From an uncultured Pirellulaceae bacterium (GTDB lineage: Bacteria > Planctomycetota > Planctomycetia > Pirellulales > Pirellulaceae), in NCBI GenBank assembly GCA_905480235.1, contig CAJQPP010000050.1, positions 1 to 64,000 on the forward strand: DNA of 64,000 nt. Direction: 5' to 3'. Positions 1-8,775 of this stretch are shown here, one piece after another (position 1 is the first letter of the stretch; each line of letters begins with the position of its first letter). The notes under the pieces were generated by a model. It had not been told where the DNA came from. It did not search any database and saw nothing but the letters and a program-made list of their open reading frames with translations. A program made the position numbers and the translations under genes.

Positions 1-1952
1 GGTCCCGGTCTGACGATGGCGACTTCAATGACCAGATCGTACCAGCAGCGTGGTTTTAAACGTGGCAGCATGGACATTTGGCCACGACTTTCAATCTGAA
101 AAACGCCTACCGTATCTGCCGCGCAAATCATGTCGTAGACATGGGGGTCTTCGCGTGGCACTGTCGCCAGCGTCAGCGGGTCGCCGCCCCAATGTTCCTG
201 CACCAGATGAAAACATTTGCGGATCGCCGTCAGCATACCCAAGCACAAGCAATCGACCTTTAACAATCCCAGCTCTTCCAAATCTTCTTTGTCCCACTGA
301 ATGACCGTGCGATCTTCCATGGCCGCGTTTTCAATGGGGACCAATTCATCCAAACGTCCTTGCGTGATCACCATTCCCCCCACGTGCTGAGAGAGATGCC
401 GGGGAAATCCCACGAGTTCATTGACCAAGTGGATTAGTCGCCGGCCGATGGTCGAGCCGGGATCGATACCGACTGTTTGGCAGCGAGTCGTTAAATCATC
501 AGAATCCTGGCGCCCGTCGACCTGTTTGGCCAACGCGTCGACGCGATCCAATGATAAACCCAACGCTTTTCCCACATCACGGATAGCACTTCGAGTCCGG
601 TAGGTGACCACCGTGGCGGCTAAGCCTGCGCGATCCCGTCCATACTTTTTATACAGGTATTGCAGCACTTCCTCACGCCGTTCGTGTTCGAAATCGATGT
701 CGATATCGGGCGCTTCATCCCTTTCTTTACTGATGAAACGCTCGAACAACAGGTCGGTCGTGCCGGGGTCAACCGAAGTAACTTCCAGGCAGTAGCAGAC
801 GGCAGAGTTGGCAGCGGAGCCACGGCCTTGGCAAAGAATATTTCGGCTGCGTGCAAATTTTACTAAATCATGAACGGTTAAAAAATAAGCTTCGTATTTT
901 AGATCCTTGATCAATTTTAATTCGTGCTCGATTTGATTTTGCACTTTGCCGGGGACGCCATCAGGATATCGCTTGTGAGATCCCGCAGCGGTCAAACGTT
1001 TCAGATATTGAATAGGCGTTTGGCCCGCTGGTGCTAGTTCCCGTGGGTATTCGTAACGCAGTTGATCCATTCGGAAATGACAACGATCGGCGATTTCCAG
1101 TGTTCTTTGGATGGCACCCGGACATGCTCTGAATTGTTCTATGCGGGCTTCTGGAGATTGCAGGTGCCGTCCGGCATTGGGCAGCAATAAATCGCCCGCC
1201 TGGGCCACGCTGGTGTGGTGTTTGGTGGCGGTCAATACATCATGCAATGGCATGCGTGCGGATGAGTGATAAAGCACGTCGCCCGTGGCCACTAAAGGCA
1301 TGCCGGTTTCGGCAGATAATTTTATTAACTCGTTGATTCGCCAGGCATCGTCACTGCCTTGGTAAAGCTCTGCTAACAGGTAACAGCGGTCACCGAATAT
1401 GTCAGCGTATTGGTGCAAACGTTGCCGGTCGAGCCTTTTCTGCTTACCCTTGATTTGATACCACTCGTAACTGACATGGTCATCCTGAAGGTGATTCATG
1501 GGCAGGCGATCCCCGGGTAAGTGAGGGATCACACCGGCTATTAAACCTGCGGAGAATTCGGCAATATCCTCCTGCTTTAACCAACATTCTCCTTTCGGAG
1601 CCCGCCGCCGACCTTGGGTTAGCAAACGTGAGAGGCCCGCATATGAGCGGCGATCGGTAGCCCATAAAACCAATGGAGGCGCGTCGCCAGGAATGATTTC
1701 AGAACCAATAATCAACTTGAGATTCTTGGACCGCGCGGCGGCGTAAGCCCGTACGACACCTGCCAAAGTATTTTCGTCGGTGATGGCTAATGCCGAGTAA
1801 CCCAATTCCACTGCCTGCTCGACCAGTTCGTCGGCGTGCGAGCCGCCAGAAAGGAAAGAGTAATTGGTTTTGCAATGCAGTTCGGCATAGCTCGCAACAG
1901 GCAAGGGCCGCTGCTTTTGCGTCTTCTCAGGTGGGTGTGGAGTACGAGCCAT
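1..1952 (-). CDS. dnaE2: Error-prone DNA polymerase III alpha subunit DnaE2 (partial, C-terminal end beyond the window)
   Basis: Translating the minus strand from ATG at 1952 gives an open frame to the window edge, about 650 residues. The N-terminus (AELHCKTNYSFLSGGSHADE) is the PHP domain of C-family polymerases. Further on, APDIDIDFEHERREEVLQYL carries the catalytic aspartates of the palm, followed by HLSQHVGGMVI and VGVFQIESRGQM, all typical of DnaE proteins. DnaE2 is the translesion polymerase that works with ImuA and ImuB in damage-induced mutagenesis. The start lies two bases after the imuB stop codon (TAACCATG), so translation is probably coupled. Assignment to DnaE2 rather than replicative DnaE1 rests on the cassette and the short N-terminus. 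The thumb and OB regions are not visible. Confidence 0.93.
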   Translation of the reverse strand, partial: MARTPHPPEKTQKQRPLPVASYAELHCKTNYSFLSGGSHADELVEQAVELGYSALAITDENTLAGVVRAYAAARSKNLKLIIGSEIIPGDAPPLVLWATDRRSYAGLSRLLTQGRRRAPKGECWLKQEDIAEFSAGLIAGVIPHLPGDRLPMNHLQDDHVSYEWYQIKGKQKRLDRQRLHQYADIFGDRCYLLAELYQGSDDAWRINELIKLSAETGMPLVATGDVLYHSSARMPLHDVLTATKHHTSVAQAGDLLLPNAGRHLQSPEARIEQFRACPGAIQRTLEIADRCHFRMDQLRYEYPRELAPAGQTPIQYLKRLTAAGSHKRYPDGVPGKVQNQIEHELKLIKDLKYEAYFLTVHDLVKFARSRNILCQGRGSAANSAVCYCLEVTSVDPGTTDLLFERFISKERDEAPDIDIDFEHERREEVLQYLYKKYGRDRAGLAATVVTYRTRSAIRDVGKALGLSLDRVDALAKQVDGRQDSDDLTTRCQTVGIDPGSTIGRRLIHLVNELVGFPRHLSQHVGGMVITQGRLDELVPIENAAMEDRTVIQWDKEDLEELGLLKVDCLCLGMLTAIRKCFHLVQEHWGGDPLTLATVPREDPHVYDMICAADTVGVFQIESRGQMSMLPRLKPRCWYDLVIEVAIVRPG

Positions 1953-1954
1953 GG

Positions 1955-3700
1955 TTAAAATTCTCCGTGTAAATACCAGCGACGATTCTGTAAGTTTCTA
2001 AATACCCACAGCCAGCGAGTATGGTCGGTCTCAATCCGCCAGTAATCGCGACGGACAGTAGGACCACGCCACCAGGCAGTTTCAATGCGTTCGGGGCCCC
2101 AGCGACGCGTTACGCTTAGTCGCTGATGGTCATGAATAAACATGGCCGGCATGCTGGGAGCCTGGTGTGAACTGCCGTCCAGTGCGACGGCTGTCATCTC
2201 AAGAGGCTGGGTATGCAGAACCAGCGGGCGTTGCAGAGGAGAGATGGCTGTCCCGTTTCCAGTGGGACGCAAGTGGCGTTTGGCAGGTCGACCCGATTGA
2301 CCCACCAACGGTTCAAAGCGGAATTGATCTTCGGGCTGATTGCCGCTTTTCAATCTGGGGCGCAGCACCTGCTCAGCACCCAAGCGGCTACTGAGGCGGT
2401 TGATTAAATGAGCCAGGGCCTGTTTGTCCAAACGTGGATTTTCGTCAAAAAGCTTCCTTTGCCTTTCCACCAGCAGTACACAATTGCTGACAGAGACGCA
2501 GATTTCCTGAACCTGAATATCCCGTGACCAGGGCTTTCGGTTTTTTCGTGTGCCACTTTTTGCGCAAAATAACGCTTCCATTTGCATCTCTACTAAAGGC
2601 ATCAGTTGCTCCAGTTCGGAGGTGGGTTGGAAAAGTTTGATCGTCAAAGGGTGGTGAGGCCTGCCGGAAATTTTTTTTGCTTGCGAGCGCTGGCTTGTGT
2701 GTTCGACAGCTTGATCGGCAGGGGAAGATGTCGCGGAATGGAGCGTGGAGGATTCCAGTGGCCCGTGCAAACGGAACTGCCACACCAGACCGCCTCGTCC
2801 AGCGGCTTTCATCTGGCGACACAGGTTTCCGGCTAACCGCGACATGACGACTTGGATGGTGGCTCGGTCTGTTAGTGGGTACTCCAGAAATTCTTCCGCC
2901 TCGTAATCGGGCGGTGAATGAATTGCCTCGATCATCTCTTCCGTAATCCCATCCGCCTGATCGAGTCGTTTGGTGACTTCATCACCAAATCGGCTGCGTA
3001 AACCGACACGTGGTAAGTGACGTATCTGGGCAATGGTGGTAATGCCTAACTGTTGCAGTGTCTCGAGAGTTTTTTTGGAAAGCCGTAAAGCCTGAACGGG
3101 CAGTTGATCAAAATGTTTCTGGTTGGCTGCGACAAGTTCTCCTGTTTTCTCGGAACTTGGGGCTGCGTTTTCTTGGAAGCGAACCTGTCCCCACGCTTGG
3201 CCGATGGTGGGCGCCGTGGCGGTGGCCACCAAATATCCAAGCGTTTGGAAATGCTCATGAATCTGCGAACGTAAGCCATCCTCGCCACCGAATAGATGGG
3301 TTAAGCCATTAATGTCCATGAACAGGCTGCTAGGTCGGTCCGCTTTTTCCAAACCGATGACAGGGCTGAAAATTTGGCAATCCAGAGCCAATTGTTGGAG
3401 GGCTCGCAGATCCTCGTGTGGTTGGTGCTCGAACACATGGTATTGCTGGAATTGGCGACTGCGGCCAACCAGTGATTTGGCTTCCGATAACGGCATGCCA
3501 GTTTGAGCGCCGCTGAGCTGCGCTGCCGGCGAAACGGCCTTCACAATTTGACCGCGACCAGGTTGATTTCGATAGAGCACAATCTGTGTCTTTCTAAGCG
3601 CGCTGTCGGCGGCTACGAGTCTTTGGATGGGCCAGTTGGGAAGCCAGACGCAGAGAATGCGACGAGGGTTTTTTGAATTCAGGGTCGACGGTTTGCTCAT
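1955..3700 (-). CDS. imuB: ImuB, Y-family polymerase-like mutagenesis protein
   Basis: A 581-residue protein starting MSKPSTLNSK at the ATG at 3700. RRILCVWLPNWPIQRLVA near the start and MDINGLTHLFGGE further in are characteristic of ImuB, a Y-family polymerase relative in which the catalytic acidic residues are usually not conserved and which acts as a scaffold linking DnaE2 and the beta clamp. The open frame extends upstream to 3898, but the family similarity begins just after residue 10, so the internal ATG is preferred. This start lies 107 bases inside the 3' end of imuA. The dnaE2 start follows the stop by two bases. Together the three genes form the LexA-type adaptive mutagenesis cassette. 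Confidence 0.9.
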   Translation of the reverse strand: MSKPSTLNSKNPRRILCVWLPNWPIQRLVAADSALRKTQIVLYRNQPGRGQIVKAVSPAAQLSGAQTGMPLSEAKSLVGRSRQFQQYHVFEHQPHEDLRALQQLALDCQIFSPVIGLEKADRPSSLFMDINGLTHLFGGEDGLRSQIHEHFQTLGYLVATATAPTIGQAWGQVRFQENAAPSSEKTGELVAANQKHFDQLPVQALRLSKKTLETLQQLGITTIAQIRHLPRVGLRSRFGDEVTKRLDQADGITEEMIEAIHSPPDYEAEEFLEYPLTDRATIQVVMSRLAGNLCRQMKAAGRGGLVWQFRLHGPLESSTLHSATSSPADQAVEHTSQRSQAKKISGRPHHPLTIKLFQPTSELEQLMPLVEMQMEALFCAKSGTRKNRKPWSRDIQVQEICVSVSNCVLLVERQRKLFDENPRLDKQALAHLINRLSSRLGAEQVLRPRLKSGNQPEDQFRFEPLVGQSGRPAKRHLRPTGNGTAISPLQRPLVLHTQPLEMTAVALDGSSHQAPSMPAMFIHDHQRLSVTRRWGPERIETAWWRGPTVRRDYWRIETDHTRWLWVFRNLQNRRWYLHGEF

Positions 3701-4598
3701 GGTTGTGAATGACGGTGCGTAATTTTCCAGTGGTAAAATCAATTTGTAGAGTGAGAGGGTGGGCGGGAGGTTGGCCGTTGCGAAGACGCTGCAGACGCAC
3801 GGTAAGAAGACGGTCAAAACGCTCACCAGCGGCCGTGTGGAATTTGGGGCGAGGGACGGTGGTTTGCTGGGGCTGACTGGCGCAATTTTGCATTTCAAAC
3901 TGCACTTCGGACCAACCGGGGATTCCTTTCACACTGGTCGGGCGTATGAATAAACCCATCGCACCACTTTGCTCAGCGGATAACTGGAAACGTCGCATCC
4001 AGCGTTCGTTGACACACCCCAGAGGTCCCCATACAGCTGCCACTGAAGGACAACGCAGAGATTGATCGATGGCCCAAAGCAGTGAGTTGGATAAGCGGTT
4101 TTGAGCCGTCGAAGATTTTGATTTCGATTTTCGCAACGACGAACTATGAGAATCGGTAGGCCGGCAACGAGGTACGCGCTTTTCAGAATAGTTTGAAAAA
4201 TCCTGAAATGACGGATTGGAAAGCAGATCAGGGTCTCGCAAGACAATGACGTTTTCCAAATTGATTCCCCATGCCGCGGCGGCGACGGGATGGAAACGGT
4301 ATTCCGGATCGATGATGACCAAAGCCCCTCCTTCGCGGCAGGCTTCACGCGCAGCCAACAAAGATAGTAATTCTGCACCATAGCCTGGGGCCGGGGTCAG
4401 CCATTCAGTGATCGTACCGGTCGCCAGTCCTTGTTCCGGCAGCAATCGATCCAGATCGGCACAGCCCGTTGAAAAAGTCTTGCTACCGGCTGCCCGACCC
4501 GCTTTCTCCAGCTTGCGAATCTGGTGGCGCAGGGAATCAACAATCGGCTGGTTGTGAAGTGGCTGAGTGCTTGGAAAAGCGTTCCGTGCCGTACCCAT
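3594..4598 (-). CDS. imuA: ImuA, RecA-like mutagenesis cassette protein
   Basis: A 334-residue protein starting MGTARNAFPS. After a short N-terminal region (RHQIRKLEKAGRAA) comes the RecA-fold-like segment FSTGCADLDRLLPEQGLATG, followed by EWLTPAPGYGAELLSLLAAR in place of a classical P-loop, as in ImuA/SulA-like proteins. ImuA is needed for DnaE2-dependent mutagenesis and interacts with ImuB. A TTG at 4670 would add 24 residues. The ATG is chosen because the added stretch has no family-like sequence. The SOS-like palindrome at 4699-4714 lies about 100 bases upstream of the ATG and 28 bases upstream of the TTG. The 107-base overlap with imuB is longer than usual for a coupled pair. Confidence 0.82.
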   Translation of the reverse strand: MGTARNAFPSTQPLHNQPIVDSLRHQIRKLEKAGRAAGSKTFSTGCADLDRLLPEQGLATGTITEWLTPAPGYGAELLSLLAAREACREGGALVIIDPEYRFHPVAAAAWGINLENVIVLRDPDLLSNPSFQDFSNYSEKRVPRCRPTDSHSSSLRKSKSKSSTAQNRLSNSLLWAIDQSLRCPSVAAVWGPLGCVNERWMRRFQLSAEQSGAMGLFIRPTSVKGIPGWSEVQFEMQNCASQPQQTTVPRPKFHTAAGERFDRLLTVRLQRLRNGQPPAHPLTLQIDFTTGKLRTVIHNHEQTVDPEFKKPSSHSLRLASQLAHPKTRSRRQRA

Positions 4599-4698
4599 GG
4601 TCTGTCCGTGACAAGGTTTGTGTGAAGGCAGCAAAATCCTGTCCCTGTATCCTGATGACCGCTCGGACAAGTGCGGTCACTCTCCGAATATATTAAAA

Positions 4699-4714
4699 CT
4701 GTACGTTTGTACAG
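4699..4714. promoter_or_regulatory. LexA-type SOS box upstream of the imu cassette
   Basis: The sequence CTGTACGTTTGTACAG fits CTGT-N8-ACAG, the LexA operator pattern known from proteobacteria. With one flanking base on each side the inverted repeat is perfect over two 7-base arms (ACTGTAC / GTACAGT) around GTTT. It is the only such palindrome I noticed and it lies directly upstream of imuA-imuB-dnaE2, a cassette known in other bacteria to be LexA-controlled. No lexA gene is in the window, and the binding motif of LexA in this lineage is not known to me. Confidence 0.7.
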
Positions 4715-4991
4715 TTATCGGGCGGTTGCTAGCGAAATGCAAGAAAAACCAGGAAAACGCCGGTTTTTAGGACCAAGTAGGCTGGGTCGCTTGAGGGATA
4801 ACTTGTTCGAAAATCAAAGATAGGAGCTTGGGGCGGTCGTTTGACCCCAACGGAGAAATGGAATCGCCCGCAAATCGGGAGTCGCAGGGAAGAGGAATGA
4901 GCCGCTGAAATGGGGGCTCAAAAAAGAGGCCAAATCCAATGGGATCGGCAAACACCGGTCATCTCGATCGGCCAAGCGACATTCGCCGGAA

Positions 4992-5948
4992 TCAATAAGT
5001 TTCCGGGTAGATCACGATTTCAATACGGCGATTCGCCGGGTTCCCCTTCGGGTACCGCAATCGATTACTGCCCATGGCCATCGTAAATACTTGGGCATTG
5101 GGTAAGCCCGATCTCACCAATAAATCGAACACTGCCAATGATTGGGTGGCCGTTAACTGGTGATGGCTGGTCGTTGCAGGTTCAATCGGCGTGCCATCCC
5201 AGTGCGCTTCGACTCCCACCACCTGCCTTGGAAATTGTTGGCGAATGGTATTGGCTAGTTGGGTGATAGTACCGGCATCATTGGTGTTCAGTTGGTAGGT
5301 TCCGCTGACAAACAGTCGATCGGTGGGACCTTCGATTCGAATGACGTCGCCGTCCATCCATGTCTTGAAACCGGGTAATTGAACCGCTTGTAGTTGATTC
5401 ATCAAACCGTTGTTGGCACGGATGGTGGCGCCAGCAAACTGCGTCGAAGTGTTGTTGGCTGAAAGACCGGGAATCGTTGGCACATTTCCGGCATTGCTAT
5501 TCCCCGGATTTTGATAACCGGCGTTTTGGTAATTTGTTCCCGCAGACTGAAAGCCATTGTTGGCGATCTGGGTTTGATTGGGAGTTTGCTGGATTTGAGT
5601 CCGTGCTTGTTGCAACTGAACCATTTGGTCGTTGAGTTGTTGTTTCAGCTGATCATTGTAGCTGTTCGATATTTGCAAACGTTGCTGTAACGCGGCGACT
5701 TGAGCGTTCAGGTTCTGATTATCGGAATCGAATTGCTGAAGCTTATAATTTAAAGATCCCATCTCCGCAGCCAACTGCTGAGTATTTTGCTGGGCCGCTC
5801 CGCCACTCGGCGAAAATAAACTGGGATTGGCCGCATACGCTGGATTGCTATTCGGCTGAGCCCCAAACATGGGTTGTTGAGAAGTGTTCGTGGCGCAGCC
5901 GGCCATCAGCAATAGCGCGGTGAGCAGTATGAAAATGAGGCGATGCAT
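4992..5948 (-). CDS. OmpA-family peptidoglycan-associated lipoprotein
   Basis: A 318-residue protein with a lipoprotein signal peptide: MHRLIFILLTALLLMAGC, lipobox LMAGC with the acylated Cys at residue 18. Residues of roughly 45-120 are Gln-rich and heptad-like (SLNYKLQQFDSDNQNLNAQ), a likely coiled coil, followed by an Asn/Gln/Gly-rich linker. The last 120 residues resemble the OmpA C-terminal domain that binds peptidoglycan, ending with the typical NRRIEIVIYP, with SLAVFDLLVRSGL in the middle. The protein would tether the outer membrane to the cell wall. It stands alone, with 276 bases separating it from the SOS box and about 100 from the gene upstream. The family call is good; the exact role is not known. 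Confidence 0.75.
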   Translation of the reverse strand: MHRLIFILLTALLLMAGCATNTSQQPMFGAQPNSNPAYAANPSLFSPSGGAAQQNTQQLAAEMGSLNYKLQQFDSDNQNLNAQVAALQQRLQISNSYNDQLKQQLNDQMVQLQQARTQIQQTPNQTQIANNGFQSAGTNYQNAGYQNPGNSNAGNVPTIPGLSANNTSTQFAGATIRANNGLMNQLQAVQLPGFKTWMDGDVIRIEGPTDRLFVSGTYQLNTNDAGTITQLANTIRQQFPRQVVGVEAHWDGTPIEPATTSHHQLTATQSLAVFDLLVRSGLPNAQVFTMAMGSNRLRYPKGNPANRRIEIVIYPETY

Positions 5949-6048
5949 GTTAGGTCGCTACGTTCAGGGAAAGGTCCCGAGAGGGCAGATGCCTGGCGGC
6001 AGGGATGGTAGCAACGCCAAATTCAACCGTAAAGAGCAACCCAAATAC

Positions 6049-6576
6049 TTAACGCATTGATATCGGGGGCATTCGGACAGCTTCCGAATCTTCCAGCCAA
6101 TTCGTGTAAGAAGGGTAGTTTCCGTAGAATCGGCGAATGTAATGACGCCCCCGTGATTCCCGGTTGTGCCTTTCGAAACCCCAGTATTGCATGACCCGGT
6201 CGGTGACCCGCCGGCTAATCACTTGGCACAGGGCAGCATCCGCTTGCTTTATCCGGGCAATCTCCATGAATGTTTTGAAGGCTGCGCGCATTGTAGCTAG
6301 CGTCGTTCCCAGCTCAGAGACAGCATATTTAGCGATCAGGTAATTGGGATGTCGAGCCGGTTGATTGTAGTAAACCTGTACCCGATTCCGTTTGATCCGT
6401 TTGTGGCTGTAGCCGCCGACCCACAATGCTTCGGTCACGGAGACCCGTTTTGGGAAAGGGCGAATTTGAACGCAATCCAATATGCCTTGCTGGGCAACGA
6501 TTACACCATACGGCTTATCCGCCAACAATTGAGTTGCTTCGCTAAGATCTCGAATCGTATGGAATAATTTTCCCAT
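6049..6576 (-). CDS. Conserved-looking protein of unknown function
   Basis: A 175-residue protein, starting MGKLFHTIRDLSEATQLLAD at the ATG at 6576. I do not recognise a family. It has no signal peptide or membrane segment and is basic and Tyr/Arg-rich (KRIKRNRVQVYYNQPARHP; GFERHNRESRGRHYIRRFYG). A longer reading to 6681 would overlap the prepilin peptidase gene and is less likely. The gene starts 38 bases after the prepilin peptidase stop on the same strand, so the two may be co-transcribed, but nothing in the sequence shows a pilus role. Confidence 0.5.
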   Translation of the reverse strand: MGKLFHTIRDLSEATQLLADKPYGVIVAQQGILDCVQIRPFPKRVSVTEALWVGGYSHKRIKRNRVQVYYNQPARHPNYLIAKYAVSELGTTLATMRAAFKTFMEIARIKQADAALCQVISRRVTDRVMQYWGFERHNRESRGRHYIRRFYGNYPSYTNWLEDSEAVRMPPISMR

Positions 6577-6614
6577 GGTGGTTTTCCGCGCGGAGATTTG
6601 ACTTTTTCTGATAT

Positions 6615-7931
6615 CTATTTGGTGAATTGGTATTGGAGCAAACGCCAGCCCCCGAGCATGAGCCCCATCAATCCGAGGCAAACGAGGATCACGACCAAGA
6701 GAAAGGTCCCACCGATTTCAAAAACGCCCTTGGCGGCCCACTCATTCCAAACGAAGTTCCAACCAATCAACACGATCATCGCTGCCAAACAAAGATAGGG
6801 TCCAAAAGCGAGTCGGTTTTCTCGATTGAAAACAACTTGTGTTACCGCGACGATGATGGAGGTGAAGGGCGCTAGAACGAAAGTTAAAAGTGCAGCTTGC
6901 CATCCAAGAAAGGCCCCGATCATTGTCATCAGCGTGACATCACCTAGACCCATGGCTTCTTCACCAAGTGCTTGGCTGGCGATGATGCGAACGGCCCAAA
7001 CAACGCCACCGCCCATGGCTAGGCCCAGCAAAGAATCAAACAGGGCTGACCATCGTTCTCCACCCAGCCAATAAACCACCACGCACAAAAGCATCAGCGC
7101 TAACGTGAGTAGTGTGAAAATTTTAGTTTGGGTGAAGATCTGGCGATTTTGAATCCGCCCAACGGCCGCGGTTGTGCGACGTCTGGGCCGCAGGATACTG
7201 GCAATCAATAACTGTAATCCGCGAGCCAAACCGAATCGAAGCGTGAAGGTTTTTGGCAGCAACATAAAGAACCAAAATGCCAGAATGATCAACGCGGTTA
7301 ACAAACCTGAGGGGCTCTCATGCCAAAAAGAGGGAGTATCTGGCGACCAGTAGGATAGCGAGCCGATTCGGTCGGCCAAGAGTTCGGGTTCGGTAAATGG
7401 AAGGCGCAGCGTTGGAGAAATGACATGGCCCAGTAATGCAATAAGGGTGCCAGGTACGGTTACCCAGTCAGGAATTAATTGTTCATCAAAATCGATAAAC
7501 GTGGCCACGATCATCAAGGCAATCAAAATGCTATGAAACAGGAACCAGCCAAAATTCCAGTGAGCAGTTAGAGCGATTTGATCAGCCACCAATCGGACAC
7601 TGCTGCCCCCGTACAATCCCCCCTGCATATTCCAGTGCCAGAACCAGACCAAGCCCAGCCCGATACTGAATTCAATGAGCAGGGGGCGGATCCAAAAACC
7701 GCTGCCGAAAACATCGGATTCTCGTCGTAGAAACAACCAACCCAGAATCGGGATGCGATCGCGAAAAGTCCGCAGACGCTGAGCACTTGGTGGTGGTGAC
7801 CAAGGACTAATATTCCGGTTAACGAAGAACGCCAGACGGTAAATGCCGAGATTGATTAACGCGCCCAGACAGGCACCGATGAGGAACAGAATGGGCCACC
7901 GCAGTATCTCGGGTAAAGACTGCAGAAACAT
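6615..7931 (-). CDS. Type IV prepilin peptidase-like membrane protein (A24 family)
   Basis: A 438-residue polytopic membrane protein. The A24 aspartate motifs are both visible: FIDFDEQLIPDWVTVPG about a third of the way in, and EAMGLGDVTLMTMIGAFLGW (GxGD) towards the C-terminus. Such enzymes cleave leader peptides of type IV pilins and type II secretion pseudopilins at the inner membrane. The N-terminus LPEILRWPILFLIGACLGALI looks like PilD, but the cytoplasmic loop lacks the four Cys of the classical zinc site and methyltransferase region (PWSPPPSAQRLRTFRDR instead). At 438 residues it is longer than the usual 220-290, with a long inserted segment between the two Asp motifs. No pilin genes are nearby. 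Confidence 0.8.
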   Translation of the reverse strand: MFLQSLPEILRWPILFLIGACLGALINLGIYRLAFFVNRNISPWSPPPSAQRLRTFRDRIPILGWLFLRRESDVFGSGFWIRPLLIEFSIGLGLVWFWHWNMQGGLYGGSSVRLVADQIALTAHWNFGWFLFHSILIALMIVATFIDFDEQLIPDWVTVPGTLIALLGHVISPTLRLPFTEPELLADRIGSLSYWSPDTPSFWHESPSGLLTALIILAFWFFMLLPKTFTLRFGLARGLQLLIASILRPRRRTTAAVGRIQNRQIFTQTKIFTLLTLALMLLCVVVYWLGGERWSALFDSLLGLAMGGGVVWAVRIIASQALGEEAMGLGDVTLMTMIGAFLGWQAALLTFVLAPFTSIIVAVTQVVFNRENRLAFGPYLCLAAMIVLIGWNFVWNEWAAKGVFEIGGTFLLVVILVCLGLMGLMLGGWRLLQYQFTK

Positions 7932-8005
7932 GCGCCAGCTTTCGAAGAGTGTCGTGGGGCGGGGTGGCAGTTAATTTGGGTGACCGTGTGTCACGCTCCC
8001 CTGCC

Positions 8006-8545
8006 TTATTTATCGACGCCCAACCACCACTGCGCAATCTGTTCCACGGCATCTTCCTGATTCACTACCTCGGTGTCGAGTGTGTAATCGGCACAGTCGG
8101 AATAAACGGTTTGTCGATCACGTAATAGGGTCTCTATTTCTTGCCGTTGATCGAATCCGGTAAGGGCAGGGCGGGGCGTTTCCAGTTCGGTTGCTGAGAT
8201 TCTTGCGACCAGGCAATCAACAGAAGCGGTTAAGCAAACGCAACGACCCCTGCGCCGAATGAGCTTGCGAGTCTCTGCTGAAAGGACGGCGCCCCCGCCC
8301 AGAGAAATAACAGCGAGTTCATTTTTTGGCAGCGCGGTAAGGGTATCCGCAATCACCTGCTGCTCAATTTTACGGAATCCCTGTTCGCCTTCGCTGGAGA
8401 AAATTTCCGCGATCGATCGCTGTGTGGCAGCCGTGATTTTGGCATCAGAATCGATCCATGTGCACTGCCAACGCTGGGCTAATAAGCGGCCAAGGGTCGT
8501 CTTGCCGGTAGCACGAAAGCCGATCAAAAAAAGCACCTTGGTCAC
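8006..8545 (-). CDS. aroK: Shikimate kinase
   Basis: Catalyses ATP-dependent 3-phosphorylation of shikimate in the chorismate pathway. The protein begins VTKVLFLIGFRATGKTTLG with the Walker A motif GFRATGKT, then WIDSDAKI for shikimate binding, and AVISLGGGAVL (GGG motif). I chose the GTG at 8545 (179 residues) because GGGGAG lies about 6 bases upstream and family similarity starts there. An ATG at 8617 would add 24 Cys-rich residues not seen in the family. The gene lies downstream of aroDE on the same strand (230 bases apart), so two adjacent loci supply three consecutive shikimate-pathway activities. Confidence 0.9.
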   Translation of the reverse strand: MTKVLFLIGFRATGKTTLGRLLAQRWQCTWIDSDAKITAATQRSIAEIFSSEGEQGFRKIEQQVIADTLTALPKNELAVISLGGGAVLSAETRKLIRRRGRCVCLTASVDCLVARISATELETPRPALTGFDQRQEIETLLRDRQTVYSDCADYTLDTEVVNQEDAVEQIAQWWLGVDK

Positions 8546-8775
8546 GGAGTTCTCCCCTGACCAAACTTGGCAACCATGTTGCGATGTGCAACGTGTCTTG
8601 CAACATCGGTCGTCCATTCATCAGCCGGCAACTGGGGTTCGTTCATGCGAGCGACTGCCTATAAATACCTGTCTGAGTCGGTTGGGCCGTCATGGCCAGT
8701 TGGTAATTCGATACCGTCGATAAGAGGGGTTTTTAAGTGAGTCGCAAGTGGTAAAGCAATGGCTGGGAAGGCGGT

